A stretch of 64,000 nt of DNA from Streptomyces armeniacus (GTDB lineage Bacteria > Actinomycetota > Actinomycetes > Streptomycetales > Streptomycetaceae), in NCBI RefSeq assembly GCF_003355155.1, contig NZ_CP031320.1:4455367-4519366 (forward strand), written 5' to 3'. Each line of letters opens with the position of its first letter. Position 1 is the first letter of the stretch. This document shows positions 1-8,989 of the stretch, one piece after another. The notes beneath the pieces were generated by a model. The model worked only from the letters and a program-made list of their open reading frames with translations. It did no database searches and was not told the DNA's origin. Position numbers and translations under genes: made by a program.

Positions 1-2
1 GC

Positions 3-425
3 CTGGCCTTCCCGCGGCCGGTCTCCGACGACGCCGGGGACTCCCGGCCCCTCGAGCGCTCGCACGCCAAGATGCGCCGCTACGCCAGCACCTTGCGCGA
101 CCAGCTGCTGGCGCTCCAGGAACTGGAGCTGGTGCCGCAGGTGTCGATAGACATCCGTACGGTGGCGATCACTCCGGTGCAGAAGCTGTACCTCCTCAAC
201 GGCACCGAGTCGCTGATCGGTTACTACCAACTGGTGGAGCACTCCGTCGAGATCGACAAGGAGGAGCTGGAGATCTACGACGCGTTCGGGTTCCGTACGA
301 AGCTGTTCCGCTCCTCCAACGGCCCCGACCGGCGCGACGAGCAGGACGCGGCCTTCGTCGAGGAGTCGCAGCTCTGGTACGAGTCGCTCTGGTCGACCAT
401 CGCGCGGCCCTTCGCCCTCGACTGA
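3..425 (+). CDS. 3' part of an unrecognised conserved protein (partial)
   Basis: The reading frame is open from the left edge, so the gene starts outside the window; about 140 C-terminal residues are visible. The part seen is acidic and non-membrane, with a run KLYLLNGTESLIGYYQ followed by an aromatic segment LWYESLWSTIA near the end. This resembles the effector half of streptomycete transcription-regulator-like proteins, but the DNA-binding half is not in view, so I do not assign a function. An in-frame ATG at 72 is not a convincing start, because coding continues upstream of it. The 3' end overlaps a possible small convergent membrane-protein gene. Confidence 0.7.
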   Translation: MAFPRPVSDDAGDSRPLERSHAKMRRYASTLRDQLLALQELELVPQVSIDIRTVAITPVQKLYLLNGTESLIGYYQLVEHSVEIDKEELEIYDAFGFRTKLFRSSNGPDRRDEQDAAFVEESQLWYESLWSTIARPFALD

Positions 426-712
426 GGACTGACGCCGACGACCTCACGCGGCCGGTCGGGCCCGGTGATCGCGTCGAACAACACCAGAGCGATGAACGCG
501 GCGAAGGAACCCCCGAGATACGTGGTCCCGCTGAGCATGTCGCCCAGGGGCGCCACGAGTTGGGCCACCACTCCGAGCAGGCAGAGCAGGGCCAGCAGCC
601 ATCGCACCAGCGTGGGTTTGAGCCGCGCCGCATAGCCCCGGGCCGCCCGGAGATGACCCCCTCCTGGCATGCCACCCCCTGTACCGGACTTGGTTGCGGG
701 CGCGCTCATCAT
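275..712 (-). CDS. small predicted membrane protein
   Basis: The frame encodes about 145 residues with two hydrophobic segments: one around residues 37-62 (RWLLALLCLLGVVAQLVAPL) and a second starting GSFAAFIALVLFD. The N-terminal stretch is basic. The chosen start is one of two adjacent ATG codons near 712, close to a GGGCGGG run; a start at 736 is also possible. The C-terminal third (275-425) is antisense to the neighbouring gene and Ser/Arg-rich, so the true end may be a shadow of that gene. No family is recognised. If real, it is a two-pass inner-membrane protein of unknown role. Confidence 0.4.
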   Translation of the reverse strand: MMSAPATKSGTGGGMPGGGHLRAARGYAARLKPTLVRWLLALLCLLGVVAQLVAPLGDMLSGTTYLGGSFAAFIALVLFDAITGPDRPREVVGVSPQSRAKGRAMVDQSDSYQSCDSSTKAASCSSRRSGPLEERNSFVRNPNAS

Positions 713-820
713 CCCGCCCGGTTCACGGCCCCACAAGAACGCCCCGCGTGTGGCCGCCCCGCCCCCGCGGGGGCACGCGACCGCTCCGGCCCCGCGGGGG
801 CGGTGGCGGGCCGGGAGAGG

Positions 821-1561
821 TCAGCCCGTGACGGCCGCCAGGACGTCCCGCAGATCCGATACGACGTGCTCCGCTCCGCCGCCGCAGAGCCGGGCCGCCT
901 TGGCGGCGTTCCTGGCGTAGCCGAGGAACGGAACGCCCACGGCGTACGCCGCCTCGTGGTCGGTCGGCTGGTCGCCCAGCAGCAGGCACTCCTCGGCCCG
1001 CAGATCGACCCGTTTCACGGCCTGGATGACGGAGTGCGGATTGGGCTTCATCAGCAGGGGGTCGGTGGGGTCGCGGCCGATCACGCCGTCGAACAGCACG
1101 TCGATTCCGGCCCGTTCGAGGTAGTCCGAGACGGCCTCGGGCGCGTTGTTGCTGGTGACCATCAGCCGGCGGCCGCTTGCGTGCAGCGCCCGCACGAGTT
1201 CGACCGCTCCCCGGACGGGTTCGGCGGAGCCGATGGCCGCCCGCTCGTGGTGTGTCAGCACACGTTCCAGCTCCGCGACGAGTCGGCGCCCCTCGTGACC
1301 GAGGGTCTCCGCGCCGAACAGCTCCCGCCGTACGCCCCACAGGATGCGGTGCGGGTCGTCGGACGCCGCCCAGTCCTCGTGCAGTCCGTAACGGCTCTCC
1401 CGCACCACGGTCTTGAGCTCGGCCGCGATGAGAGCCGCCGGATGGCCCGCGAACGCCCGGCAGAGGGGCCCGTCGAAGTCGAAGAACACGGCCCTGGCGG
1501 CGCCCATGAGACGCGCCAGGCCGACGGGAGTGGCTGGCGATGCGTTTGCGGTCACACTCAC
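821..1561 (-). CDS. HAD-superfamily hydrolase (phosphatase-like)
   Basis: This is a soluble haloacid-dehalogenase-fold enzyme, probably a small-molecule phosphatase. From the GTG at 1561 it is 246 residues. Motif I is FFDFDGPLC with Asp nucleophile and acid/base (about residues 28 and 30), motif II is LMVTSNN, the conserved Lys is in LMKPNPHSV, and motif IV is LLGDQPTDHEAA. A helical cap lies between motifs I and II, as in the beta-phosphoglucomutase/Gph branch. The frame stays open upstream to 1711, but that part is low-complexity, so a GTG at 1561 or 1555 is preferred; the Shine-Dalgarno site is weak. It diverges from the kinase-like gene at 1825. Substrate unknown. Confidence 0.85.
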   Translation of the reverse strand: MSVTANASPATPVGLARLMGAARAVFFDFDGPLCRAFAGHPAALIAAELKTVVRESRYGLHEDWAASDDPHRILWGVRRELFGAETLGHEGRRLVAELERVLTHHERAAIGSAEPVRGAVELVRALHASGRRLMVTSNNAPEAVSDYLERAGIDVLFDGVIGRDPTDPLLMKPNPHSVIQAVKRVDLRAEECLLLGDQPTDHEAAYAVGVPFLGYARNAAKAARLCGGGAEHVVSDLRDVLAAVTG

Positions 1562-1824
1562 CTCGTCAGTGTGCTGGATGCGGGATGCGGGAGCCAGTAC
1601 CGCCTCCCCTCCCCTCTCACGTCCGTTCCGGCCGAACTCCGGGCATACGCCGGCCCCTTGTGGCCTGCTCACCAGGGTGACAGCGGCGGATGCCGGCGGC
1701 GTACCGTGCATCCGGCCACCTCACTACGTTCGGGTGACGGACACCGGCCCTGACGGGACCCGCAGATCCACTGGCGATACAGTCATCTTCCCTTGGCCAG
1801 CCGACCGCACACGAAAGCCTGCCG

Positions 1825-2913
1825 ATGACGTCCCACGCCCACGCACAGGCGGCGCGTCTCGGTGTGCTGGAAGGTCCGCTGCGCGGATACCACCGCGAGT
1901 GGTACGTCGTGCGGTCCAGCGGCGAACTCGCCGAGCTGGGGCGGCTGAAGGTCGGGGAGCCGCGTGAGGGCGTGCTCTGGTTCGACCGGCGGTGCTTCCC
2001 CTCCGAGGAGGCCCTGCTGATGGAGCTGGCGGGACGCGAGGTGCCGCGCATCCCGCCCGTACGGCGCATCGGCACGGACGGCCCGGCCATCCACGGCTTC
2101 GTCGAGGGAAGCACACTGGCCGAGCTCGCGCCCTCGGGCCGGCCGGTCGACCGCCACCACGTGGACCAGATCATGGAGCTGTTCCGCGGTCTGGCTGGTG
2201 TGCGCCCCGGCGACCTCTCGCTGATGCCTGCCGGCAGCGAAGGCGGTGACGGCGAAGCGCCCGTCCAGGACCGCGACAGCGCCGGCTTCCTGACCGGTCT
2301 CCTGCGCTTCACACGAGAGCACGGCTATACGCGGCGACGGCCCGAGTACGGCCGGCTCTTCGACCGACTCGGCGTCCCCGCCCACGCGTTCGACGACGCG
2401 TCGCAGCTCGGCGTACAGGCCGCGCAGCTGACCGAACGGCCGTTCTGTCTGCTCCACGGGGACCTGCACCGGGAGAACTTCATCGTCGACCCGTCCGACG
2501 GCCTCTGGACGATCGACTGGGAACTCGCCACGATCGGCGACCCGCTCTACGACCTCGCCACCCACCTCCACCTGATGCACTACCCGTCGGAGCAGGAGAA
2601 GGAGGTCGTGGCCCGCTGGTGCGGGGTGATGGAGGAGGCGCTGCCCGGCGCTACGGCCGCGCTCGACCCCGACCTCGACCGCTATCTCAGGTTCAAGCGC
2701 GTCCAGTCCGTCTGCACGGACGTGGTGCGCCACGCCGCCGCCGTACGGGACGCACGCCCCGCGCGGCGGGCGGAGCAGCTCGGCGCCACCGCCACGTCGG
2801 TACACCGGATCCTCCTGCGGGCCGCGGAGGCACTCGGGCTCCCGGAGGTGCCCAGCCCCGGGACCGTCGAGGAGATCTACGCCGCGCTGCCCCCGGCCGG
2901 CCCCCGGCCCTGA
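1825..2913 (+). CDS. aminoglycoside phosphotransferase (APH)-family kinase
   Basis: This 362-residue protein has the choline/aminoglycoside kinase fold. The catalytic loop HGDLHREN is at about residue 211 and the metal-binding segment TIDWELATIGDP at about 231, so the phosphotransfer residues are intact. The N-terminal lobe is less conserved, as usual for APH-like small-molecule kinases. Such proteins phosphorylate hydroxyls of sugars, choline, homoserine or antibiotics; nothing here identifies the substrate. It diverges from a HAD phosphatase 263 bases away, a kinase/phosphatase pairing that may act on the same metabolite (inference). A strong hairpin follows the gene. Confidence 0.85.
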   Translation: MTSHAHAQAARLGVLEGPLRGYHREWYVVRSSGELAELGRLKVGEPREGVLWFDRRCFPSEEALLMELAGREVPRIPPVRRIGTDGPAIHGFVEGSTLAELAPSGRPVDRHHVDQIMELFRGLAGVRPGDLSLMPAGSEGGDGEAPVQDRDSAGFLTGLLRFTREHGYTRRRPEYGRLFDRLGVPAHAFDDASQLGVQAAQLTERPFCLLHGDLHRENFIVDPSDGLWTIDWELATIGDPLYDLATHLHLMHYPSEQEKEVVARWCGVMEEALPGATAALDPDLDRYLRFKRVQSVCTDVVRHAAAVRDARPARRAEQLGATATSVHRILLRAAEALGLPEVPSPGTVEEIYAALPPAGPRP

Positions 2914-2973
2914 CCGCACCGGCCCTGACCGCAGTACAGGGTCGTGCGGCGCGGCCATCACGTAAGGCGGCGC

Positions 2974-3003
2974 GCCCGTACGGTGGCCGGTCACCGTACG
3001 GGC
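2974..3003. terminator. bidirectional terminator-like hairpin
   Basis: A perfect 12-bp inverted repeat (GCCCGTACGGTG / CACCGTACGGGC) with a 6-base loop sits between the convergent kinase and MMPL genes. No T-run follows, which is usual for Streptomyces terminators. Its position suggests termination in both directions. Confidence 0.65.
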
Positions 3004-3014
3004 ACATGCCCGGT

Positions 3015-5351
3015 TCAGTGGTGCTCCAGCTCCACCTTCGGCAGCAGCCGGGCCAGGGGCTTCGGGAGCCACCAGGCGCTGCGGCCGAGGAGTTGCATCA
3101 CCGCGGGCACGATCAGGCAGCGGATCAGGACCGCGTCGAGCAGGATGGCCACCGCGAGGCCGAGGCCGAACTGCTGGAGCATACGGTCCGGGCTCAGGAT
3201 GAAGGCCGCGAAGACGACGATCATGATGGCCGCCGCGGCCGTGATCACCCGGCCCGTGTGCGCCAGGCCCTCGCGTACGGCGAGTGCCGGGTCCTTCGTA
3301 CGCTCCCACTCCTCGTGGATGCGGGACAGCAGGAACACCTCGTAGTCCATGGACAGTCCGAAGACGATCGCGAAGATCATCACGGGGATGAACGACTCGA
3401 TCGGCCCCGGCTGCGCGCCGAACCAGCCCTCCTGGAAGACCAGGGTGATGACGCCGAGGGAGGCGCCGATGCTGAGCAGGTTGAGTACGGCCGCCTTCAG
3501 CGGGATGAGGACCGAGCGGAACACCGCCATCAGCAGCAGTGCCGACAGCCCGACCACGATGGCCACGAAGAGCGGCATGCGTTCGGAGACCGTGGAGGAG
3601 AAGTCCTGGGCCGCCGCGGTCGCGCCGCCGACGAGGAACTCGGTGTCCGTGTCCCGTTCCAGCGGCGGGAGTACGTCGTCGCGGAGGGAGGCGACCAGGT
3701 CGGAGGTGGCCTCGTCCTGGGGCGAGGACTCCGGGTAGGCGATGACGGTGGCCGCGGACGGGTCCTTCGTCGGGATGGGCGGCGAGGCCGCCGCGATGCC
3801 GGGGGTGTCGAGGAGGGCCGTACGGAGTTCGGCCGCCGCGGACGCCACCGGCTTGCCGTCCCCGTCGCTCCCGGAGCCGCTGCCGGAACCGCCGCCGTCG
3901 GCGACCACGATCAGCGGCCCGTTGAAGCCGGGCCCGAAGCCGTCCGCCAGCAGGTCGTACGCCTTGCGGCTGGTGCTGTCCGCCGCGTCGTTGCCCGCGT
4001 CCGCGAAGCCGAGCCGCATGTCGAGCGCGGGCGCGGCGAGCGCGCCCAGCGCGGCGACCGCGAGCACCAGCGCCGCCCACGGGTGCCGCTGTACGCCGCT
4101 GCCCCAGCGGCGCCAGCCGGCGCCCTCCTCGCGCCCGCCGCGCGCGGCGCGGCGGGCGGCGCGCTTGGCGACGTTGCGCTGGATGCGGCCGCCGAAGACG
4201 CTGAGCAGCGCGGGCAGCAGCGTCAGCGACGCGACCATGGTGAGCAGTACGGTCAGCGCCATGGCCAGCGCGACGCCCTGCAGCGAGCCGAGGCCGAGTG
4301 CGACCAGCCCCAGCAGCGCGATGATCACGGTGCAGCCGGCGAAGAAGACCGTACGGCCCGCCGCGTCCAGCGCGATGCCGGCCGCGCGTTCGCCGGCGGG
4401 GCGCGCCGCGCCCGTACGGGGGTCGGTGTCGCCGTCGGGGCGGGAGAGGAGTTCGCTGCGGTAGCGGGAGAAGATCAGCAGCGCGTAGTCGATGCCGACG
4501 CCCAGGCCGACGAGCATCATCAGCGGCGGCGTGAAGTCGGCGAGGGTCGCGAAATGCGAGGCCAGGATGATCAGCCCCATGGTGCTGCCGACCGCGAACA
4601 GCGCCGTGATCACCGGCAGGCTCGCGGCGACCAGCGAGCCGAAGAGGAAGACGAGGATCACCAGCGCGCCCATGATCCCCGCGCCTTCGGCACCGCCGCC
4701 GCCCTCCTCCGAGGCGTTCCGTACGGCGTCGCCGCCCAGTTCGACCTGGAGGCCGTCGCCCGCGCTGTCCTGCGCGGTGTCGATGATCCGCCGGGTCTCC
4801 TCGGTGGACACGTCGACGCCCGCGGTGCCGTCGAGGGTGACGGTCGCGTAACCGGTCTCGCCGTCACCGGCGACGGCGGCGCGGTCCTCGTACGGGCTGC
4901 GCACCTGCGCCACGCCGGGCAGCGCCTCGACCTTGTCGAGCATGGGCTCGACGCGCTCCTGTACGCGTGCCGTACGGATGCCGTCCGGGTCGTGCAGCAC
5001 GATCTCCACGCTGTCGCCCGCCTGGGCGGAGCCGTGCCGCTCCATCGTCTCCAGCGCCTTGTGCGAGTCGGTGCCGGGGAGGGAGAAGTCGTTGCGGTAC
5101 TCGTTGCCCGCCACTCCGGCGAGGGCCAGCACGCCGATGAGCACGGCGGTCCAGAGAGCCAGTGCGCGCCACTTGTGGCGGTAGGCGAAGGTGGCGATGC
5201 GCTCGAAGACGCCGGTGCCGGAGCCGTTGCCCTTGCCGTCGTCGTTGCCGTTGCCGTCGTCGTTGCCCTTGCCGTCGTCGTTGCCGTTGCGGGCGGGGGC
5301 GCCGCCAGGGTCGTCGCCGCTCGGTGGGGCCGGTGTCCGTGCGTTTCTCAT
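3015..5351 (-). CDS. MMPL/RND-family membrane transporter
   Basis: The 778-residue protein has the actinobacterial MmpL/YdfJ layout: an N-terminal membrane helix, an extracytoplasmic domain, a block of helices containing GIDYALLIFSRYRSE, a second extracytoplasmic domain, and a C-terminal block with GLSMDYEVFLLSRIHEEW. These paired D-Y motifs are typical of proton-driven exporters of lipids or hydrophobic metabolites. The start ATG at 5351 follows AGGAG and GAGGACC; the open frame further upstream is not protein-like. Residues about 15-50 form a Gly/Asn/Asp/Lys repeat (DDGKGN, DDGNGN) before the first helix, encoded by tandem 12-15-base repeats at 5215-5290. The CydB-like gene lies 112 bases upstream and may be co-transcribed. 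Cargo unknown. Confidence 0.9.
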   Translation of the reverse strand: MRNARTPAPPSGDDPGGAPARNGNDDGKGNDDGNGNDDGKGNGSGTGVFERIATFAYRHKWRALALWTAVLIGVLALAGVAGNEYRNDFSLPGTDSHKALETMERHGSAQAGDSVEIVLHDPDGIRTARVQERVEPMLDKVEALPGVAQVRSPYEDRAAVAGDGETGYATVTLDGTAGVDVSTEETRRIIDTAQDSAGDGLQVELGGDAVRNASEEGGGGAEGAGIMGALVILVFLFGSLVAASLPVITALFAVGSTMGLIILASHFATLADFTPPLMMLVGLGVGIDYALLIFSRYRSELLSRPDGDTDPRTGAARPAGERAAGIALDAAGRTVFFAGCTVIIALLGLVALGLGSLQGVALAMALTVLLTMVASLTLLPALLSVFGGRIQRNVAKRAARRAARGGREEGAGWRRWGSGVQRHPWAALVLAVAALGALAAPALDMRLGFADAGNDAADSTSRKAYDLLADGFGPGFNGPLIVVADGGGSGSGSGSDGDGKPVASAAAELRTALLDTPGIAAASPPIPTKDPSAATVIAYPESSPQDEATSDLVASLRDDVLPPLERDTDTEFLVGGATAAAQDFSSTVSERMPLFVAIVVGLSALLLMAVFRSVLIPLKAAVLNLLSIGASLGVITLVFQEGWFGAQPGPIESFIPVMIFAIVFGLSMDYEVFLLSRIHEEWERTKDPALAVREGLAHTGRVITAAAAIMIVVFAAFILSPDRMLQQFGLGLAVAILLDAVLIRCLIVPAVMQLLGRSAWWLPKPLARLLPKVELEHH

Positions 5352-5463
5352 GGTGGTCCTCTTCTCCTGTGCCCCCGGTCCGCCCGGGAGTCGGCGAGTG
5401 TCTGTGCGAGTTGCTGTGTCCGTACGAACTGCCGTGTCCGGATCGGCCCCGCGGGCCCCGCCC

Positions 5464-6303
5464 CTACGGCAGGCCGCCGCCCAGCCCGTCCCGGAACGTG
5501 CGCCACACCCGTAGCTGCGCTGCCGCCAGCGGCACCGCGGCCACTGCCAGCGCGGCCGGTACGAGCAGTCCCGGCACAAGCCCGGCTGCCGCGGCGCCGC
5601 GCAGCGGCAGCCGGGCGCCGCCGACGAGCGGCAGCGCGGCCAGTACGGCCGCGGTCAGCCCGTATGTCTGCCGTCCGCCCGTACGGCCCGCGAGCAGCCG
5701 CGCCCGCTCGAACGGCCGGCCCGCCAGCCGCAGCGCCCCGAACGCCAGCCCGTGCGCGGCGAACAGCGCGCCCACGGCCAGCGCGGTGCTCACCCCGAGC
5801 ACCCCGCTCACCGAGCCCGCCGTACGGCCGCTGACCAGCCCGGCCAGCAGCCAGCCGCAGGACAGGGCCGCCGCCCAACTGCCGTACACGACCAGCGCGT
5901 CGAGGCCCCAGCGCGTACGGGCGCCCGGACGGGTACGAGGGCCTGGGCGCGTACGGGCGCCCGGACGCGTACGCGAGCCCCGCCCCGTACGGGCCCCGTG
6001 CTGCCCCCACAGGCCCGCGTCCCGCGCCGCCAGGCCGAGCAGCAGCGCGGCGAGGGCGGGCAGGTGGTCGTCCCACAGCCGTACCGCCGACTCCGGGAAG
6101 CAGCCGACGAGCGCGCCGGCCGCGAGGACCAGCAGCGCCTCGTCGGCGCGCAGGGACGGCGTGAGGGCGCGGCGTACCAGGCCCCGTTCGTACGGTCCGC
6201 GTGCCAGCCACGGCAGCACCATGCCGACTCCGACCCCGGCACCGGACAGCACGAACCAGCCGACTGTGAAGACGGCGAGCAGTACGACGGCGAGTGTCTG
6301 CAC
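5464..6303 (-). CDS. orphan CydB-like (cytochrome bd subunit II-like) membrane protein
   Basis: The 279-residue protein is almost wholly hydrophobic. Its first 100 residues follow the pattern of cytochrome bd oxidase subunit II: an opening helix ending FVLSGAGVGVGMVLPWL, a hydrophilic turn RALTPSLRADEALLV, and a helix ending GCFPE. Compared with genuine CydB, the usual GFDFGVGML becomes GAGVGVGMV and the WDGNEVW segment becomes LRADEAL, so heme/quinone-side residues appear lost. It is shorter than normal CydB (about 330-380) and no cydA or cydCD is nearby. The loop at about residues 104-133 is built from near-repeats TRPGAR and TRPGPR. The GTG start at 6303 follows AGGAG. It may be co-transcribed with the MMPL exporter. 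Function unknown. Confidence 0.65.
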   Translation of the reverse strand: MQTLAVVLLAVFTVGWFVLSGAGVGVGMVLPWLARGPYERGLVRRALTPSLRADEALLVLAAGALVGCFPESAVRLWDDHLPALAALLLGLAARDAGLWGQHGARTGRGSRTRPGARTRPGPRTRPGARTRWGLDALVVYGSWAAALSCGWLLAGLVSGRTAGSVSGVLGVSTALAVGALFAAHGLAFGALRLAGRPFERARLLAGRTGGRQTYGLTAAVLAALPLVGGARLPLRGAAAAGLVPGLLVPAALAVAAVPLAAAQLRVWRTFRDGLGGGLP

Positions 6304-6770
6304 CGCGTGCTCCTTCCGTGCGGAGGCTTCCCTGCGGAGGCCGTGTCCCCCGGCGGCCGGACCGGCGAGGGCCGATCGCGTACTCAGCGTGCGGGGCCGG
6401 CCGGCCGCGGCGCGTCGGCCGTGGGTTACGAGCTGCCGTACGACCGGGGTTGCGGCGCGCCCCGCGGGCGTACCGCCCGGGTTGCGGCGACCCCGAGACG
6501 CACCCCGAGGCGGACCCCGAGACGGACCCTGACGCGCGGCGCCGGGCGGGGGGCGAGGATCGAGCCGTCCGGGGGGCCGCCGGGGACGGCCGCACCGGGC
6601 TACGGGCTACGGGCTACGGGCTACGGGCTACCGCAAGGAAATGTTCATGGCGCCGCGCGCGCACGACGCGCTGTTCCGCTGACGGGCGGGCGCATCGGCC
6701 GTACGACGGCCCGGTCCGTCCGCCATCCGCCCCGGCGCAGCCGCATCACCAACCTGTCCGAACAACACAC
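6304..6770. other. gene-free interval with a short tandem repeat
   Basis: I see no credible gene in this 467-base stretch. At about 6597-6631 there are four to five tandem copies of the 7-mer GGGCTAC, and at 6490-6540 a diverged repeat built on ACCCCGAGGCGG. The Shine-Dalgarno site of the CydB-like gene lies just above 6304. The interval contains no intact cydA. Confidence 0.6.
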
Positions 6771-7436
6771 CTAGCCGAGCCAGCCCGGCGTGATCATGCC
6801 CGACTCGTAGGCGAGGATGACCAGTTGGGCCCGGTCCCGTACGTCGAGCTTCGTCATCACGCGGCTCACGTGCGTCTTCGCCGTCGCCGGGCTGAGTACC
6901 AGCCGCTGCGCGATCTCGTCGTTCGAGAGGCCCGCGCCGACCAGGCCCATCACCTCGCGCTCGCGGTCGGTCAGCGCGTTCAGCCGGGGGCCCGGCTCCG
7001 GGCGCTTCACGCGGCCCGCGAACTCCGCGATGAGCCGCCGCGTCACCGCCGGCGCGATGAGCGCGTCGCCGCGCGCCGCGACCCGTACACCGTGCAGCAG
7101 CTCCATCGGCTCGGTGTCCTTCACCAGGAACCCGGACGCGCCGGCGCGCAGCGCGCCGTACACGTAGTCGTCGACGTCGAAGGTGGTCAGGATGACCACG
7201 CGGACGCCCTCCAGCTTCGCGTCGGAGACGATCTCGCGGGTTGCCTCCAGGCCGTCCCGCTCGGGCATGCGGATGTCCATCAGGACGACGTCGGGGCGCA
7301 GTTCCCGCGCGAGCCGCACGGCCTGTACGCCGTCGGCCGCCTCGCCGACGACGTCGATGTCGTCCTCGTCGGCGAGGATGGAACGGAAGCCCGCACGTAC
7401 GAGGGTCTGGTCGTCGGCCAGTACGACCCTGATCAC
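6771..7436 (-). CDS. NarL/LuxR-family response regulator
   Basis: This is a 221-residue DNA-binding response regulator. The receiver domain (residues 1-120) has the acidic pair at D8/D9, the phospho-acceptor D54 in VVLMDIRMP, the switch Thr in VVILTTF and Lys in FLVKDTEP. A LuxR-type helix-turn-helix follows (LTDREREVMGLVGAGLS, TAKTHVSRVMTKL). The GTG start at 7436 overlaps the stop of the histidine-kinase gene as GTGA, so the pair is translationally coupled. The open frame extending far upstream is not coding. Targets unknown; the neighbouring ankyrin or exporter genes are candidates only by position. Confidence 0.95.
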   Translation of the reverse strand: MIRVVLADDQTLVRAGFRSILADEDDIDVVGEAADGVQAVRLARELRPDVVLMDIRMPERDGLEATREIVSDAKLEGVRVVILTTFDVDDYVYGALRAGASGFLVKDTEPMELLHGVRVAARGDALIAPAVTRRLIAEFAGRVKRPEPGPRLNALTDREREVMGLVGAGLSNDEIAQRLVLSPATAKTHVSRVMTKLDVRDRAQLVILAYESGMITPGWLG

Positions 7437-8776
7437 CGGGCCTCGCCGCCGCGGTCGCCGTCGGTTTCCCCGGTTTCCCCGGTTTCCCCGGTTTCCCCGG
7501 TTTCCCCGGTGCCCTCGGTGTCCTCGGTGGGCGGGTGCACCGGAAGGCGGGCCTCCACGCGGAAGCCGCGCACCGCCCCGCGCGTACCCGGATCGCCCGC
7601 GTCCGCGCCACCCGTACCCGGATCGTCCGTGCCCGGATCGTCCGCGGCCCCGTCCGTCCCCGGCACGTTCTCCGCGGTGAGCTCGCCGCCCAGTGCCCGT
7701 GCCCGTTCGGCCATGCCGCTCAGGCCGCTGCCGCCGGGCCGTTCGCCCGGGGGCAGCCCCTTGCCGTCGTCCTCGACCCGCACCCGTACTCCCACCTCGC
7801 GCTCGTAGCGCACCGTCACCACCGCGGCCGACGCCTCCGCGTGCCGCACGATGTTCGTCAGCGACTCCTGCACGATCCGGTACGCCGCCAGGCCCACCTG
7901 GGGCGGCAGCGGCGGCGCGTCCTCCGGTACGTCCACGACCGTACGCACCTCCAGCCCCGCCGCGCACGCGCGGTCCGCCAACTCCCCCAGCTGCCCCAGC
8001 CCCACGTCCGCCGGCGCCGTCGGCGCCGCCTCGTCCACCTGCCGCAGTACGCCGAGGGTGGCGCGCAGCTCGCGCAGCGCCTCGCGGCTGCTGTCCCGGA
8101 TCGCCTCCATCGCGGGCGCCATGTCGGTGGCCGTGCCCTTCGCGTAGCGATGCAGGGCGGCGGCGGACTGCACGTTGATCAGGGAGATGTTGTGCCCCAG
8201 GACATCGTGCAGTTCCCGGGCGATGCGCAGGCGCTCCTCCGTCGCGGACTGCCGCGCCCGTACGTCCTTCTCGCGCTCGGCGGCCAGCGCGCGCTGCTCC
8301 ACCTCGCGGAGGTACGCCTGCCGCGTACGGTGCGCGTGCCCCACCGCGATCACGCCCACGAACCACCCGGCCAGCAGGAAGATCGACGTGTCGTCGACGT
8401 GCCTCTCGTCCGGGCCCGACACCAGCTCGACCAGCGTGATGCCCAGCGTCGTGACCAGCGCCAGCGTGACGGCGGCGACGAGATGGCCCGCCGCCACGAC
8501 CGTGAACAGCGAGACGACGAAGGCGATCAGCAGCAGCGGCACGTCGCGGTAGGCGACGGGGAAGTACAGGGCGTTGCAGACGAGCGCGGTCAGCGCGACC
8601 GGCACCGGGTACCTGCGCAGCCACCACAGCGCGCCGCAGCCCACCACGGTCAGCGCCCAGGCCAGCAGCGTACGCAGCACGGACCCGCCCGGACGGGTCG
8701 CGACGTCCCACACGACCACGGCCGCGAGCAGCGGCACGGCCACGCCGGGAAGGATGCGCTTCGCAGTCACGGGCAT
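7433..8776 (-). CDS. two-component sensor histidine kinase (HisKA_3, NarL partner)
   Basis: This 447-residue membrane sensor partners the regulator that follows it. The N-terminal 150 residues hold about five hydrophobic helices with little extracytoplasmic loop, suggesting an intramembrane-sensing kinase. The dimerisation and phosphorylation segment RIARELHDVLGHN puts the phospho-His near residue 191. The ATPase domain has RIVQESLTNIVRHA (N box) and VEDDGKGLPPG (G1). The C-terminus is low complexity, with an acidic Gly/Asp/Thr stretch and five GET units encoded by a 9-base tandem repeat at about 7465-7510. The ATG at 8776 is chosen because upstream sequence is intergenic repeat, although the ribosome-binding site is weak. 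Confidence 0.92.
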   Translation of the reverse strand: MPVTAKRILPGVAVPLLAAVVVWDVATRPGGSVLRTLLAWALTVVGCGALWWLRRYPVPVALTALVCNALYFPVAYRDVPLLLIAFVVSLFTVVAAGHLVAAVTLALVTTLGITLVELVSGPDERHVDDTSIFLLAGWFVGVIAVGHAHRTRQAYLREVEQRALAAEREKDVRARQSATEERLRIARELHDVLGHNISLINVQSAAALHRYAKGTATDMAPAMEAIRDSSREALRELRATLGVLRQVDEAAPTAPADVGLGQLGELADRACAAGLEVRTVVDVPEDAPPLPPQVGLAAYRIVQESLTNIVRHAEASAAVVTVRYEREVGVRVRVEDDGKGLPPGERPGGSGLSGMAERARALGGELTAENVPGTDGAADDPGTDDPGTGGADAGDPGTRGAVRGFRVEARLPVHPPTEDTEGTGETGETGETGETGETDGDRGGEAR

Positions 8777-8822
8777 GCGGGGAAGCGTACGTAAGGTGGG
8801 CGCCACCGGCACCGGGACGGCG

Positions 8823-8903
8823 CGTACCGGCACCTCGGCGCGGGCACCCGCCCGTACCGGCACCTCGGCGCGGGCACCCGCCCGTACCGGCGGACCACCC
8901 GCC
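8823..8903. repeat. 30-base direct repeat in a divergent promoter region
   Basis: Two exact adjacent copies of a 30-base unit (8823-8852 and 8853-8882, beginning CGTACCGGCACC) are followed by two shortened copies beginning CGTACCGGCGG. They fill most of the 213-base gap between the kinase and ankyrin genes, and so may influence both promoters. Confidence 0.75.
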
Positions 8904-8989
8904 CGTACCGGCGGCCGGCCCGGCACGGCGGACCGGCACGACCGGCCACGGCACCCGCCGCAGGCACGACGACGAGAGGACGGACCGCG

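Noticed and set aside
1783..4080. A 765-codon open frame on the minus strand
   Set aside because: It overlaps both the APH-family gene and the MMPL gene in other frames and shows no family motif outside the MMPL shadow.
2619..5834. A 1071-codon open frame on the plus strand
   Set aside because: It is antisense to the MMPL gene and has Arg/Gly/Asp-rich random-looking composition; long shadow frames are normal in high-GC DNA.
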